64,000 bases of DNA from Betaproteobacteria bacterium (GTDB lineage Bacteria; Pseudomonadota; Gammaproteobacteria; Burkholderiales; Burkholderiaceae_C), in assembly GCA_016704535.1 (NCBI GenBank), contig JADIZZ010000012.1:148563-212562 (forward strand). Direction: 5' to 3'. Below the pieces are notes generated by a model. The model was not told the DNA's origin. It did not search any database and worked only from the letters and a program-made list of their open reading frames with translations. Positions 53,784-62,003 of this stretch are shown here, piece after piece. Positions within the stretch are counted from its first letter, which is position 1. The number at the start of each line of letters is the position of its first letter. The translations under genes were made by a program, and so were the position numbers.

Positions 53784-54032
53784 CTACTGACCGGCACTGG
53801 CCGCGTCGGCCGCACGTTTCAGGCCGGCGTCCTGGGCCTGCTTCATGCCCTCTACGATCTGCTGCTGCTGCGCGCGGGCCTGGCTGGCCTGTTCGGCCTG
53901 CAGCTTGCCGACGGTGGCCGCGGTGCCGGCGACTTCGGCGCCGCAGCCGGCCAGCAGCGCGACGCACAGTACAAGGGCGGGTGCAGCCGAGCGGCTCAGA
54001 GGGAACGAGGGTGGGCAGCTGGCAGTGGGCAT
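53784..54032 (-). CDS. small lipoprotein with helical tail
   Basis: An 82-residue predicted lipoprotein. The signal VLCVALLAGCG contains the lipobox LAGC with the acylated cysteine at about residue 30. The mature part (about 50 residues) is charged and helical with many Gln and Ala (QAEQASQARAQQQQIVEGM). ATG 54032 has GGAG nine bases upstream, so an upstream ATG at 54080 is not needed. Function unknown. The nuclease gene follows after 19 bases, probably in one transcript. Confidence 0.7.
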   Translation of the reverse strand: MPTASCPPSFPLSRSAAPALVLCVALLAGCGAEVAGTAATVGKLQAEQASQARAQQQQIVEGMKQAQDAGLKRAADAASAGQ

Positions 54033-54169
54033 GGGGTCTCCGGCATGGGGCAGACGGATCGTCTGCGGGCGGCTGGACACCAGTGTAGGCGGCCCGTAAC
54101 GGGTTAACCCGGCAGCTTGGCACGCCGCCGCCGCGGCGATGACGGCGGCGCGGCCAGAGCCGCTTCGGC

Positions 54170-56623
54170 CTAGGCCAGCAGGCGTTCGAGCCGGTCCTTG
54201 AGCTTCTCGGTGCTGAGCTGTTCGCGCAGCCGTTCCACAAGCAGCGGCAGTGCAAACGGGCTGGGCGCGGCCAGTTCGACGAAGCTCCAGGGCAGCGAGG
54301 CCAGGTGACGCAGCGTGTCACCCAGCCGGTCGACCTCGAGCTCCTGCGCCAGCACCTCGCGTTCGGCCTGGCCCAGCAGCCGGTTGCCGACGTCGTACTT
54401 GCGGAAGACCTCGAAGAAGAGGCTGCTGCTGGCCTGCAGCTGGCGCATGCTCTTCGGCGCGCCCGGGTAGCCGCTGAACACCAGGCCGGCCACGCGCGCG
54501 ATCTCGCGGAAGCGCCGCTGCGCCAGTGCACCTGAGTTCAAGCTGGCCAGCACGTCGGCCAGCAGGCCTTGACTGCCGAAGAGCGTGGCCTGCAGCGATT
54601 CGTCCAGCACCACGGGCTTGGCCGCCAGGATCTCCAGGCCATAGTCGTTGACGCTCAGCGAGAAGGTGTTGGGCTGCCGCCGCGCCAGCCGCCATGCCAG
54701 CAGCTGGGCCAGGCCGATGTGCACGTTGCGCCCGGCGAAGGGATACAGGAACAGGTGGTGGCCTTCGCGCGAGGTGTAGCGCTCCACGAGCAGGCGGTCG
54801 CGCTGCGGCAACTGCGACAGGCGGGCCTGGGCCTGCAGCATCGGGCGCGCAGCCTGCATCTCGATGTCGGAGAAGGGCTGCTGCGCCTGCGGCCCACCCA
54901 GCACCAGCGCGGCCCCGTTCAGCAGCGTCTGCACGGCGTCGGCCAGTTCGCTGGACAGCGGCATCTTGCCCCCGGCCCAGGCCGGCACGACGCCCTTCTT
55001 CTTGCTGCCGACCCGCACATAGACCGTCATGTCCTGCGTGCGGACGTACTCGAGCACCCGGCCGGCGAAGACGAAATGGTCGCCCTTGTTCAGGCGCGCG
55101 ATGAAGCCCTCTTCGATCGTGCCTATCGTGCCGCCGCCGAGCCACTTCACCACCATCGCGGCGTCGCTGACGATGGTGCCCACCTGCAGGCGGTGGCGGC
55201 GCGCGATACCGCGGTCGGGCACACGCCATACGCCGTCGACCCGCGCCACGCGGTGGTACTCGGGATAGGCCGTCAGGCTGTCCCCACCGCGCTCGACGAA
55301 GGCCAGCGCCCAGTCGAACTCGGCGCGCTCCAGGTCGCCGTAGGCGCGTGTCGTCTTCACCTCGTCGAAGAGGTCTTCCGCGACGAAGCCCCCGCCCAGA
55401 GCCACCGTCACCAGATGCTGTACCAGCACGTCCAGCGGCTTGCTTGGGCTGTGGCGCGACTCGACGCGCCCGGCCAGCGCCGCACGGCGCGCCGCTGCGG
55501 CCTCCACCAGCTCCAGCGTGTTCGTCGGCACCAGCGTCACGCGGCTGGGCCGGCCGGGTGCGTGGCCGCTGCGGCCAGCGCGCTGCAGCAGCCGGGCCAC
55601 GCCTTTGGCGCTGCCGATCTGCAGGACACGCTCCACCGGCAGGAAGTCGACGCCGAGGTCGAGGCTGGAGGTGGCGACGACGGCCTTCAGCCGCCCTTCC
55701 TTCAGCCCGGCTTCAACCCAGGCGCGCACGTGCTTGTCCAGGCTGCCATGGTGCAGCGCCACGATGCCGGCCCAGTCGGGCCGCGCCTCCAGTAACAGCT
55801 GGTACCAGAGCTCGGCCTGGCTGCGGGTGTTGGTGAAGACCAGCGCCGTGCCGCTGCGCTCGATCGCGTCGACGACCGGCTGCAGCATCTGCGCGCCGAG
55901 GTGGCCGCCCCAGCTGAAGCGCCCGGGCTCGGCAGGCAGCAGGGTGTCGATGAGCAAGGTCTTGTCGACACGGCCCTGCACTCGCCGTGCACCGGCGCCG
56001 CAGAGCGTGACCATGGCCTCGTCGACGTTGCCCAGCGTCGCCGACAGGCCCCAAACCACGAGCTTCGGGTTCCAGCGTTTCAGCCGCGCCAGCGCCAATT
56101 GCACCTGTACGCCGCGCTTGTTGCCAATGAGCTCGTGCCATTCGTCTACGACCACGGTGTGCACGCCGCCGAGCTCGCTGCGAGCGTTCTCGCGCGTCAG
56201 CATCAGGCTCAGCGATTCGGGCGTGGTGACGAGCGCGGGCGGCAGCCGCCGGTCCTGGCGCGCCCGTTCGGCGCTGGGCGTGTCGCCGGTGCGCGCGCCC
56301 ACCGTCCACTGCGGGGCCAGCTCGGGCAGCGGCGCCTGCAAGGCGGCTGTGGTGTCGGCGGCCAGCGCGCGCATGGGCGTCAGCCAGAGCACCTGCAGAC
56401 CGGGCGCGGCGGTGGCGCGCTGCAGCGCGCCCATCCACACTGCGTAGGTCTTGCCGCTGCCGGTGGTGGCGTGCAGCAGGCCGCTTTCGCCGGCGGCCAT
56501 CGCCGCCCAGACCTCCCGCTGGAAGGGAAAGGGCTGCCAGCCCCGCGATGTGAACCAGGCCGCGGCCGCGCCGAAGGCCGTGGCTGCACCGGCAGGCGGC
56601 CGGCCCGCCTCAGGCCGTGGCAA
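54170..56623 (-). CDS. Lhr-type DEXH-box helicase (ligase-associated class)
   Basis: An 817-residue superfamily 2 helicase. Walker A is ATTGSGKT near residue 55, motif Ia is WLTPMRALA, motif II is VVDEWHEL, motif III is LSATLGN, and domain two has TSSLDLGVDFLPV and QRAGRSGH. The C-terminal half is the Lhr-type extension (winged helix and DUF4113-like region). The length matches the Lhr-core class that in many bacteria is encoded with an ATP-dependent ligase, a phosphoesterase (PdeM) and an exonuclease. None of these is in the window. Its start overlaps the end of a DUF429 gene by 14 bases. Confidence 0.9.
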   Translation of the reverse strand: MPRPEAGRPPAGAATAFGAAAAWFTSRGWQPFPFQREVWAAMAAGESGLLHATTGSGKTYAVWMGALQRATAAPGLQVLWLTPMRALAADTTAALQAPLPELAPQWTVGARTGDTPSAERARQDRRLPPALVTTPESLSLMLTRENARSELGGVHTVVVDEWHELIGNKRGVQVQLALARLKRWNPKLVVWGLSATLGNVDEAMVTLCGAGARRVQGRVDKTLLIDTLLPAEPGRFSWGGHLGAQMLQPVVDAIERSGTALVFTNTRSQAELWYQLLLEARPDWAGIVALHHGSLDKHVRAWVEAGLKEGRLKAVVATSSLDLGVDFLPVERVLQIGSAKGVARLLQRAGRSGHAPGRPSRVTLVPTNTLELVEAAAARRAALAGRVESRHSPSKPLDVLVQHLVTVALGGGFVAEDLFDEVKTTRAYGDLERAEFDWALAFVERGGDSLTAYPEYHRVARVDGVWRVPDRGIARRHRLQVGTIVSDAAMVVKWLGGGTIGTIEEGFIARLNKGDHFVFAGRVLEYVRTQDMTVYVRVGSKKKGVVPAWAGGKMPLSSELADAVQTLLNGAALVLGGPQAQQPFSDIEMQAARPMLQAQARLSQLPQRDRLLVERYTSREGHHLFLYPFAGRNVHIGLAQLLAWRLARRQPNTFSLSVNDYGLEILAAKPVVLDESLQATLFGSQGLLADVLASLNSGALAQRRFREIARVAGLVFSGYPGAPKSMRQLQASSSLFFEVFRKYDVGNRLLGQAEREVLAQELEVDRLGDTLRHLASLPWSFVELAAPSPFALPLLVERLREQLSTEKLKDRLERLLA

Positions 56624-57413
56624 TCCAGCCCTCGACGGGGTCGACCTCGGCCGGCATGCCGTGGCCTGGCCGCGCCGAAGCCCAGGCTGCCTGCACCAGG
56701 CACAGCGCAGCGTCGAGGCGATCGCCCGACACGTCGTCGACCAGGGCCTCGCGCTGCGCGTGCGTGAGCTTCAGCCGCAGGCCCAGGCGCGTGCGGCCCT
56801 GCTCCAGCGTCTCGACGATGTCCTTGCGTGCGATCAGGCGGTCGGGCTCGTCGCTGTTCTTGTAGGACCGTCGCCCCACCAGTTCGAAGGCCAGCAGGCC
56901 GGGGTAGGCTTCCACCGCCACGCGCTCCGGGTCGCCTTCGTGCAGGCGCGGCAGGCTCACCCCGGCGGCGACCAGCCGCGACAGGCCTTCGTAGTACATG
57001 AAACCCACGGGCACGTAGCGTGTCTGCAGCGGGCTGGTGCTGCTGATGCCGGGCGTGGCGCCGTCGGTGGCGCGGTGAATCAGGCGCTGGCCAGACGGGC
57101 GTGCATTGCCCCAGCCGTCGACCAGGGCGCGGAAGTCCATGCGCGTCGGGCAGCGGCGCTGCAGTTCGGCGATCACGGTGGCCGTGCTTTCGCCGAGCTG
57201 CTGCGCCTGGACAAACTCGCGCGGCAGGCCGAAGGGGAAGTCGAAGGCGCCGAACCAGGGACCGGGTTCGACCAGCAGGGCTTCGAAGTCGGCCAGCGTC
57301 GACAGCGCGTCCAGCCGGTCCAGCCGCAGCACGCCGCCGGCCAGACGGCCCTTCGCCACGGTGATGGGTTTGCGCCGTGACGGCGCGCAGGTGAAGTCGA
57401 CGCCCAGCAGCAT
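56610..57413 (-). CDS. DUF429 protein, predicted nuclease of RNase H-like fold
   Basis: A 267-residue DUF429 family protein. It starts MLLGVDFTCAP, which provides the first acidic residue of the RNase H-like site, and continues with GAFDFPFGLPREF, VAVEAYPGLLAFELVGRRSYKN and SGDRLDAALCLVQAAW, where the last holds the DR-DA acidic pair. Family function is unproven; nuclease activity is inferred from fold prediction. ATG 57413 gives a proper N terminus. It precedes the Lhr helicase gene and overlaps it by 14 bases, so the two are co-translated. Confidence 0.8.
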   Translation of the reverse strand: MLLGVDFTCAPSRRKPITVAKGRLAGGVLRLDRLDALSTLADFEALLVEPGPWFGAFDFPFGLPREFVQAQQLGESTATVIAELQRRCPTRMDFRALVDGWGNARPSGQRLIHRATDGATPGISSTSPLQTRYVPVGFMYYEGLSRLVAAGVSLPRLHEGDPERVAVEAYPGLLAFELVGRRSYKNSDEPDRLIARKDIVETLEQGRTRLGLRLKLTHAQREALVDDVSGDRLDAALCLVQAAWASARPGHGMPAEVDPVEGWIATA

Positions 57414-57513
57414 GCGCGCATTGTGTCGGGGCGCGCCCGACGCTGCCGGCGGCAGGGCGTTCAGCGGCATGGCGCGTCGCGGGCACCGCGGAACGCACGC
57501 TACAGTCACCGCC

Positions 57514-58551
57514 ATGACAGCCCATCCCCTGCTTGTCGAAGCCCTGCGCGGCGGCATCGTCGAGTCCTTTCACCGCGGCGCGGTGGCTGTGGTCGACGCC
57601 GACGGCGCCGTGCACACAGCCATCGGCGAGATCGACCGGCCCGTCTTCCCGCGCAGCGCCGTCAAGGTGCTGCAGGCGCTGCCGCTGGTGGAAAGCGGCG
57701 CAGCCGAACGCTTCGAGCTGACCGACGAGGAACTGGCGCTGGCCTGCGCCAGCCACGGCGGCGAGCCGCGTCACGCCGCCACCGCCGCGTCCATGCTGGC
57801 CAAGGCAGGCGTCGATGTCGACGCGCTGGAGTGCGGCACGCACTGGCCCTACAACGACGCCGCCATCAAGGCCCTGGCCGCCGCCGGCCGGCAGCCCAGC
57901 GCGCTGAACAACAACTGCTCGGGCAAACATGCGGGTTTCGTCTGCCTGGGTTGCCTGATGGCCGGCGACCAGGACCGCCGCGCCTTCCTGCGCGGCTACG
58001 TGGAACCGGACCATCCCGTGATGCGCGAGATCACCGCCGCGCTGCAGGCCAGCACCGGCTGCGACCTGGCCAAGGCCGCTGTCGGCACCGACGGCTGCAG
58101 CATCCCTGCCTACGCCATCCCGCTGCGCCAGCTGGCGCTGGGCTTCGCGCGCGTGGCCACCGGCGTCGGCCTGAGCCCCGGCCACGCTGCCGCCGCGGCG
58201 CGCCTGCGGCGGGCCGTGGCCCAGGCACCCTACATGGTGGCGGGCACGGGCCGCTTCGACAGCCGCGTGATGGAGCGCCTGGGCGAACGCGTCTTCTGCA
58301 AGGTCGGCGCCGAGGGCGTGTATTGCGCCGCGCTGCCCACACTGGGCCTGGGCGTGGCGGTGAAGATGGATGACGGCAACACCGCGCGCGCCTGCGAGGT
58401 GGTGATGGCCGCGGTGGTCGAGCGCCTCTTGCCGCTGGCCGACGACGAGGTGCGTTTCATGCGCGGCTTCAGCGACGCGCCCATCGTCAACTGGAACGGC
58501 ATCGAGGTCGGCCGCCTGCGCGCCGGCGCGGCGCTGCGCGCTGCGGCCTGA
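57514..58551 (+). CDS. L-asparaginase, Rhizobium etli type
   Basis: A 345-residue asparaginase of the PF06089 family, unrelated to the E. coli enzymes. The catalytic Ser-Lys pair lies in the PRSAVKVLQALP segment at about residues 45-58, the conserved zinc-binding cysteine region is LNNNCSGKHAGF, and GTDGCSIPAYAIP follows. It hydrolyses asparagine to aspartate and ammonia. The position of the metal site is recalled from the published structure of the rhizobial enzyme. No signal peptide is seen. It is divergent from the DUF429 gene. Confidence 0.9.
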   Translation: MTAHPLLVEALRGGIVESFHRGAVAVVDADGAVHTAIGEIDRPVFPRSAVKVLQALPLVESGAAERFELTDEELALACASHGGEPRHAATAASMLAKAGVDVDALECGTHWPYNDAAIKALAAAGRQPSALNNNCSGKHAGFVCLGCLMAGDQDRRAFLRGYVEPDHPVMREITAALQASTGCDLAKAAVGTDGCSIPAYAIPLRQLALGFARVATGVGLSPGHAAAAARLRRAVAQAPYMVAGTGRFDSRVMERLGERVFCKVGAEGVYCAALPTLGLGVAVKMDDGNTARACEVVMAAVVERLLPLADDEVRFMRGFSDAPIVNWNGIEVGRLRAGAALRAAA

Positions 58552-58557
58552 AAGCCT

Positions 58558-59571
58558 GTGGACAGACCCGACACACCTGCTCGTATGCCCCAGTCGCCGA
58601 CCGTGGGCACACAGGAAGAGGACACCGGCGCCACGCCGCTGGGCGCCGAGCCCGCCTCGATCGCCTGGGAGCTGACCACCTTGCGCCTGGGCCCGGGCCA
58701 TGTGGCGCTGGTGCAGTCGCTGGGTGAGCCGGCCGCGCGCCTGGCCTGCCTGGTGCTCTACAGCGGCGCCGAACCCGGCCAGCGCCACCTGCTGCGCGAT
58801 GGCCGGCTGCGCCTGGGCCGTGCGCCCGACTGCGAGCTGCTGTTGGACAGCCCCGGCATCAGCCGTCGTCACGCCGAGCTGCTGGTGGCGGGCGACACCG
58901 TGCACCTGCGCGATCTGGGCTCGGTCAACGGCACGCATGTCAACGAAAGGCGCGTGCAGGAGCAGGTGCTGCTGCATGACGGCGATCTGGTGCGCCTGGG
59001 TGACGTGCTGCTGAAGTTCTACCCGCGACACAGCCTGGACGCGCTTCTGCACGACCACTTCTACCGCATGGCCACCGTGGACGCCCTGACCGAGGTCTAC
59101 ACGCGACGGTACGTGCTGGACGCGCTGGCGCGCGAAGTTCGCCGCGCACAGCGCAGCGGCAGCCCGCTGGCCGTGGCCTGCGTGGACCTGGACCACTTCA
59201 AGGTCGTCAACGACCGCTGGGGCCACGACGCCGGCGACCAGGTGCTCCGCCAGTCCGCGAGCACGCTGCGCGCTGCCCTGCGCGGCAGCGACATCCTGGG
59301 CCGCACCGGAGGCGAGGAGTTCCTGGTCGTGCTGCCCGACACGCCGCTGTCGGAGGCACTGATGCTGGCCGAACGCCTGCGCGCGGCACTGGCCCGTCAC
59401 ACGCTGACGCTGCGCGGACCCGACGGCGACGAGCTGCCGCACCAGCAGACGGCTTCAATAGGCGTGGCCACGCTGACGCCGGAGACGAGCGGTGTCCGCG
59501 AGCTGCTGGCCCAAGCCGACGCGCGGCTCTACGCGGCCAAGCACGCCGGGCGCAACCGGGTCTCAGGCTGA
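58558..59571 (+). CDS. FHA-GGDEF diguanylate cyclase
   Basis: A 337-residue protein (or 328 residues if the ATG at 58585 is used) joining an FHA domain (about residues 80-150, LGRAPDCELLLDSPGISRRHAEL, SVNGTHVNERR) to a GGDEF domain (about 170-335). The active-site motif is GGEEF, and an inhibitory I-site RGSD lies five residues before it, so a c-di-GMP synthase with product feedback is likely. The FHA domain keeps the SRRH phosphothreonine-binding residues. Its last nine bases overlap the end of the convergent transporter gene. Confidence 0.9.
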   Translation: MDRPDTPARMPQSPTVGTQEEDTGATPLGAEPASIAWELTTLRLGPGHVALVQSLGEPAARLACLVLYSGAEPGQRHLLRDGRLRLGRAPDCELLLDSPGISRRHAELLVAGDTVHLRDLGSVNGTHVNERRVQEQVLLHDGDLVRLGDVLLKFYPRHSLDALLHDHFYRMATVDALTEVYTRRYVLDALAREVRRAQRSGSPLAVACVDLDHFKVVNDRWGHDAGDQVLRQSASTLRAALRGSDILGRTGGEEFLVVLPDTPLSEALMLAERLRAALARHTLTLRGPDGDELPHQQTASIGVATLTPETSGVRELLAQADARLYAAKHAGRNRVSG

Positions 59572-61251
59572 GGCAGCGGCCGGCGGTTCGACGCGCAGCA
59601 CCTGCCAAGGCTCGCGTGCCAGCGCCAGCAGCACGGCCGCCGCGGCTGCGGGCACGGCGTAGTACAGCAGGTCCAGCTGCGGCCACCAGCGGCGGGCGTA
59701 CATGGCCAGCAGCAGCGGCGCCAGCACCAGGCCGAGCCGGGCGGCAAGCCGTGCCGTGCTGCCCAGCGTCGCGGCACCGGCGGCCAGGAACACCGCCGAG
59801 GCGACGAAGACCAGCGTGAACAGGGTTTCGAAGATGGGCGCGGCAGACCCGGTGTCGAACACGCCCGCGCGGTAGGGCAGCCAGGCCACGCAGCCCGCGG
59901 CCAGCAACAGCGCCAGCCGGCGTGCACGCACCGCCCCGCCGCCGTCGCCCGCCGGGGTCGCGCTGGGCTTGATGAAGGGCAGCACGGCCAGGCAGATGAG
60001 GCCGATGACGGCGTCGATGAGCAGCGTCTTCGGGTAGCCCAGGGCCTCGATGGCGATGCCCTGCCAGGTGGCGCTGTAGGCGATGGCCAGGTTCATCATC
60101 GCCATGTAGGCGGTGAACTGCGTCGCCGCCACCGCGGGGTTGGTGACGTCCATCATGATGGCCGAGCGCGTGCCGTACATCAGCCCCTGCGCCACCGCGT
60201 AGAGCAGCGTGGCCACCCACACCGCGGTGACCAGCGCCGCCGGCGCCGCGCGGCGCGCCTCGGCGGCCACCGGCATGATCCACTGGTGTTCGAGCAGCGC
60301 GCTCATCAGGTAGAGCACGGGCAGGCTCATCAGCGCCAGGTACAGCCCCAGCATGCGGCGGCGGCCCCAGCGGTCGGACAGCCAGCCGCCGAAGACCATG
60401 CAGGCCGCGCTGATCACCGACGACCACAGGCTCAGCCAGGCCACGCTGTCGTCGTTCATGCCCACCTCGACGGCCAGGTTGGACTGCAGCGCCAGCCCCA
60501 GGCTCATGGCGCCGGCCGGCAGCAGCGAGAACCACAGCCCGGCCCAGGCGCCGCGCGTACCGAGGAAGCTGCGGAAGGCCTCGACGGCGAAGCGCCGCAT
60601 CTCGCGCCCCGCGCTGGCCAGACCGGCGTCGCGCTGCACCTCGTCGGCCGGTGCGGCCGGCTCGCGCAGCGGCAGCACGATGAGCACCGTGACCAGCGCG
60701 ATGCACGCGGCGACGAAGACGAAGCCGCCCTTCAGCCCCAGCCACGACATCATGAAGAGCACGCCGCTGCCGCCCAGGGCCATGCCGATGGACGCCCCGG
60801 CGAACATGAAACCATTGGCCACGCCGCGCTCGTCCTCGCGCAACGTGCTCACGGCCAGCGCGTCGATGGCCACGTCCTGCATCGCGCCGAAGCTGTTGTG
60901 GACGAGCAGCACGCCGGTCAGCAGGCCCAGCTGCGCCGGCAGGTCGAGGAAGGTGCAGGCCAGCAGCGTCAGCACCAGCATGATCTGCGTGCCCAGGATC
61001 CAGCCGCGGCGCTTGCCCAGGCGGGCGCTGGTGAAGACGTCGATGAAGGGCCCGAAGGCCCACTTGAAGGCCCAGGGCAGGTAGAAGGACGCTACGAAGG
61101 CACCGATCTCGGCCGGCCCCACGTCGGCGCGTCGCAACTGCGTGGCCACCGCGGTGGCCGCGAAGCCCAGCGGTATGCCTTCGGTGATGTAGAGGCAGAA
61201 GAAGGCGGCCAGGCGGCCGCGGCGGGTGGCAAGCAGATCGGGCAGGCGCAT
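59563..61251 (-). CDS. AmpG-like MFS permease
   Basis: A 562-residue transporter of the peptide-acetyl-CoA/AmpG branch of the major facilitator superfamily. About 12-14 membrane helices are visible. The start FFCLYITEGIPLGFAATAVA and the loop SSFGAMQDVAIDALAV-like segment (HNSFGAMQDVAIDALAVS) are characteristic of AmpG, which imports anhydromuropeptides for cell-wall recycling. Two long extra helices at the C terminus are as in many AmpG proteins. Function as AmpG is likely but not certain. Confidence 0.82.
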   Translation of the reverse strand: MRLPDLLATRRGRLAAFFCLYITEGIPLGFAATAVATQLRRADVGPAEIGAFVASFYLPWAFKWAFGPFIDVFTSARLGKRRGWILGTQIMLVLTLLACTFLDLPAQLGLLTGVLLVHNSFGAMQDVAIDALAVSTLREDERGVANGFMFAGASIGMALGGSGVLFMMSWLGLKGGFVFVAACIALVTVLIVLPLREPAAPADEVQRDAGLASAGREMRRFAVEAFRSFLGTRGAWAGLWFSLLPAGAMSLGLALQSNLAVEVGMNDDSVAWLSLWSSVISAACMVFGGWLSDRWGRRRMLGLYLALMSLPVLYLMSALLEHQWIMPVAAEARRAAPAALVTAVWVATLLYAVAQGLMYGTRSAIMMDVTNPAVAATQFTAYMAMMNLAIAYSATWQGIAIEALGYPKTLLIDAVIGLICLAVLPFIKPSATPAGDGGGAVRARRLALLLAAGCVAWLPYRAGVFDTGSAAPIFETLFTLVFVASAVFLAAGAATLGSTARLAARLGLVLAPLLLAMYARRWWPQLDLLYYAVPAAAAAVLLALAREPWQVLRVEPPAAASA

Positions 61252-61312
61252 GGGCGCGCAGTGTCGCAGAGCGCGCGGCCGGCGGCCGTTCAGCCGCGTT
61301 CCCGGGCCGGTG

Positions 61313-61963
61313 TCAGCGCACCACGCCCGGGCTCAGCCACTGGCCCCACACCTGCACCTCGCCGCCGCCCGGTAGGCCGGTGAAGGCCGCCTGCAGCGCG
61401 GCCGTGTCGGTGCTGCGCGCAAACAGCACCTCGGCCACCGGGCCTTCGTGCAGCGTGTACCAGGCGCCGACGACGCCGCGCCCGACCAGGCCCCGCAGGA
61501 AGGCCTGCCGCGCCGCCGCGGCGCCATCGCCCGCCGGGCGCAGCACCTGCACGATGCGCACCTCTTCGACGCGCGACGCGTCGATGCCTTCGGTGTTCAG
61601 CGCCTTTTGCGCCGTGGCCGGCACGGCGTTGAGCGTCATGTAGCCCTCGCGCACGTACTCGTCGGGCTGGAAGTAGCCCTGCAGTTCGGCCAGCGACGCG
61701 GCGCGCACGGTGACGATGCCGCGCTTCCTGCCCGCCGGGTCGCGCATCGGCCCGGCCGCGAAGAGCCGGCCTTCGGCGAACAGGCGCTTGAAGTTGTCGA
61801 TGTGGCCGCGCTGCATCGCCGCCACCGCGGCGCGGTCGTCGGGCGTCTTGCGACCGGTCTCCAGGAAGATGAACCAGTCGCGCGGCACCGCAGGCGGTGG
61901 CGTGGCGCAGCCGGCCAGGGCGGCGAGCGCGGCACAAGCCGCAGGCAGGTGGCGTCGAAGCAT
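61313..61963 (-). CDS. YciI-like lipoprotein
   Basis: A 216-residue protein with a lipoprotein signal (LAALAGC, acylated Cys at about residue 19). The region from about residue 27 to 125 resembles a YciI/YCII dimeric alpha-beta barrel (RDWFIFLETGRK, HIDNFKRLFAEGRLFAAGPM, GIVTVRAASLAELQGYFQPDEY). A second, similar-sized alpha/beta segment follows. YciI proteins are usually cytoplasmic and of uncertain enzymatic role, so membrane attachment is unusual. It lies between the AmpG-like gene and mutL on the same strand. Confidence 0.75.
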   Translation of the reverse strand: MLRRHLPAACAALAALAGCATPPPAVPRDWFIFLETGRKTPDDRAAVAAMQRGHIDNFKRLFAEGRLFAAGPMRDPAGRKRGIVTVRAASLAELQGYFQPDEYVREGYMTLNAVPATAQKALNTEGIDASRVEEVRIVQVLRPAGDGAAAARQAFLRGLVGRGVVGAWYTLHEGPVAEVLFARSTDTAALQAAFTGLPGGGEVQVWGQWLSPGVVR

Positions 61964-62003
61964 GGTGCAGGCTCCTTCGGCGGCGGCGTCATGCCGCCAG
62001 GGT

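Noticed and set aside
56380..59442. 1,020-residue reading frame on the minus strand
   Set aside because: It lies antisense to the asparaginase and FHA-GGDEF genes and in a different frame from the DUF429 gene. Its product is Arg/Ala/His/Gln-rich without domains, as expected for a shadow in GC-rich DNA.
61290..61937. Second reading frame of 215 residues overlapping the YciI-like gene
   Set aside because: It is a shifted copy of the same region with no signal peptide or recognised domain. The chosen frame has a lipobox and a YciI-like fold.
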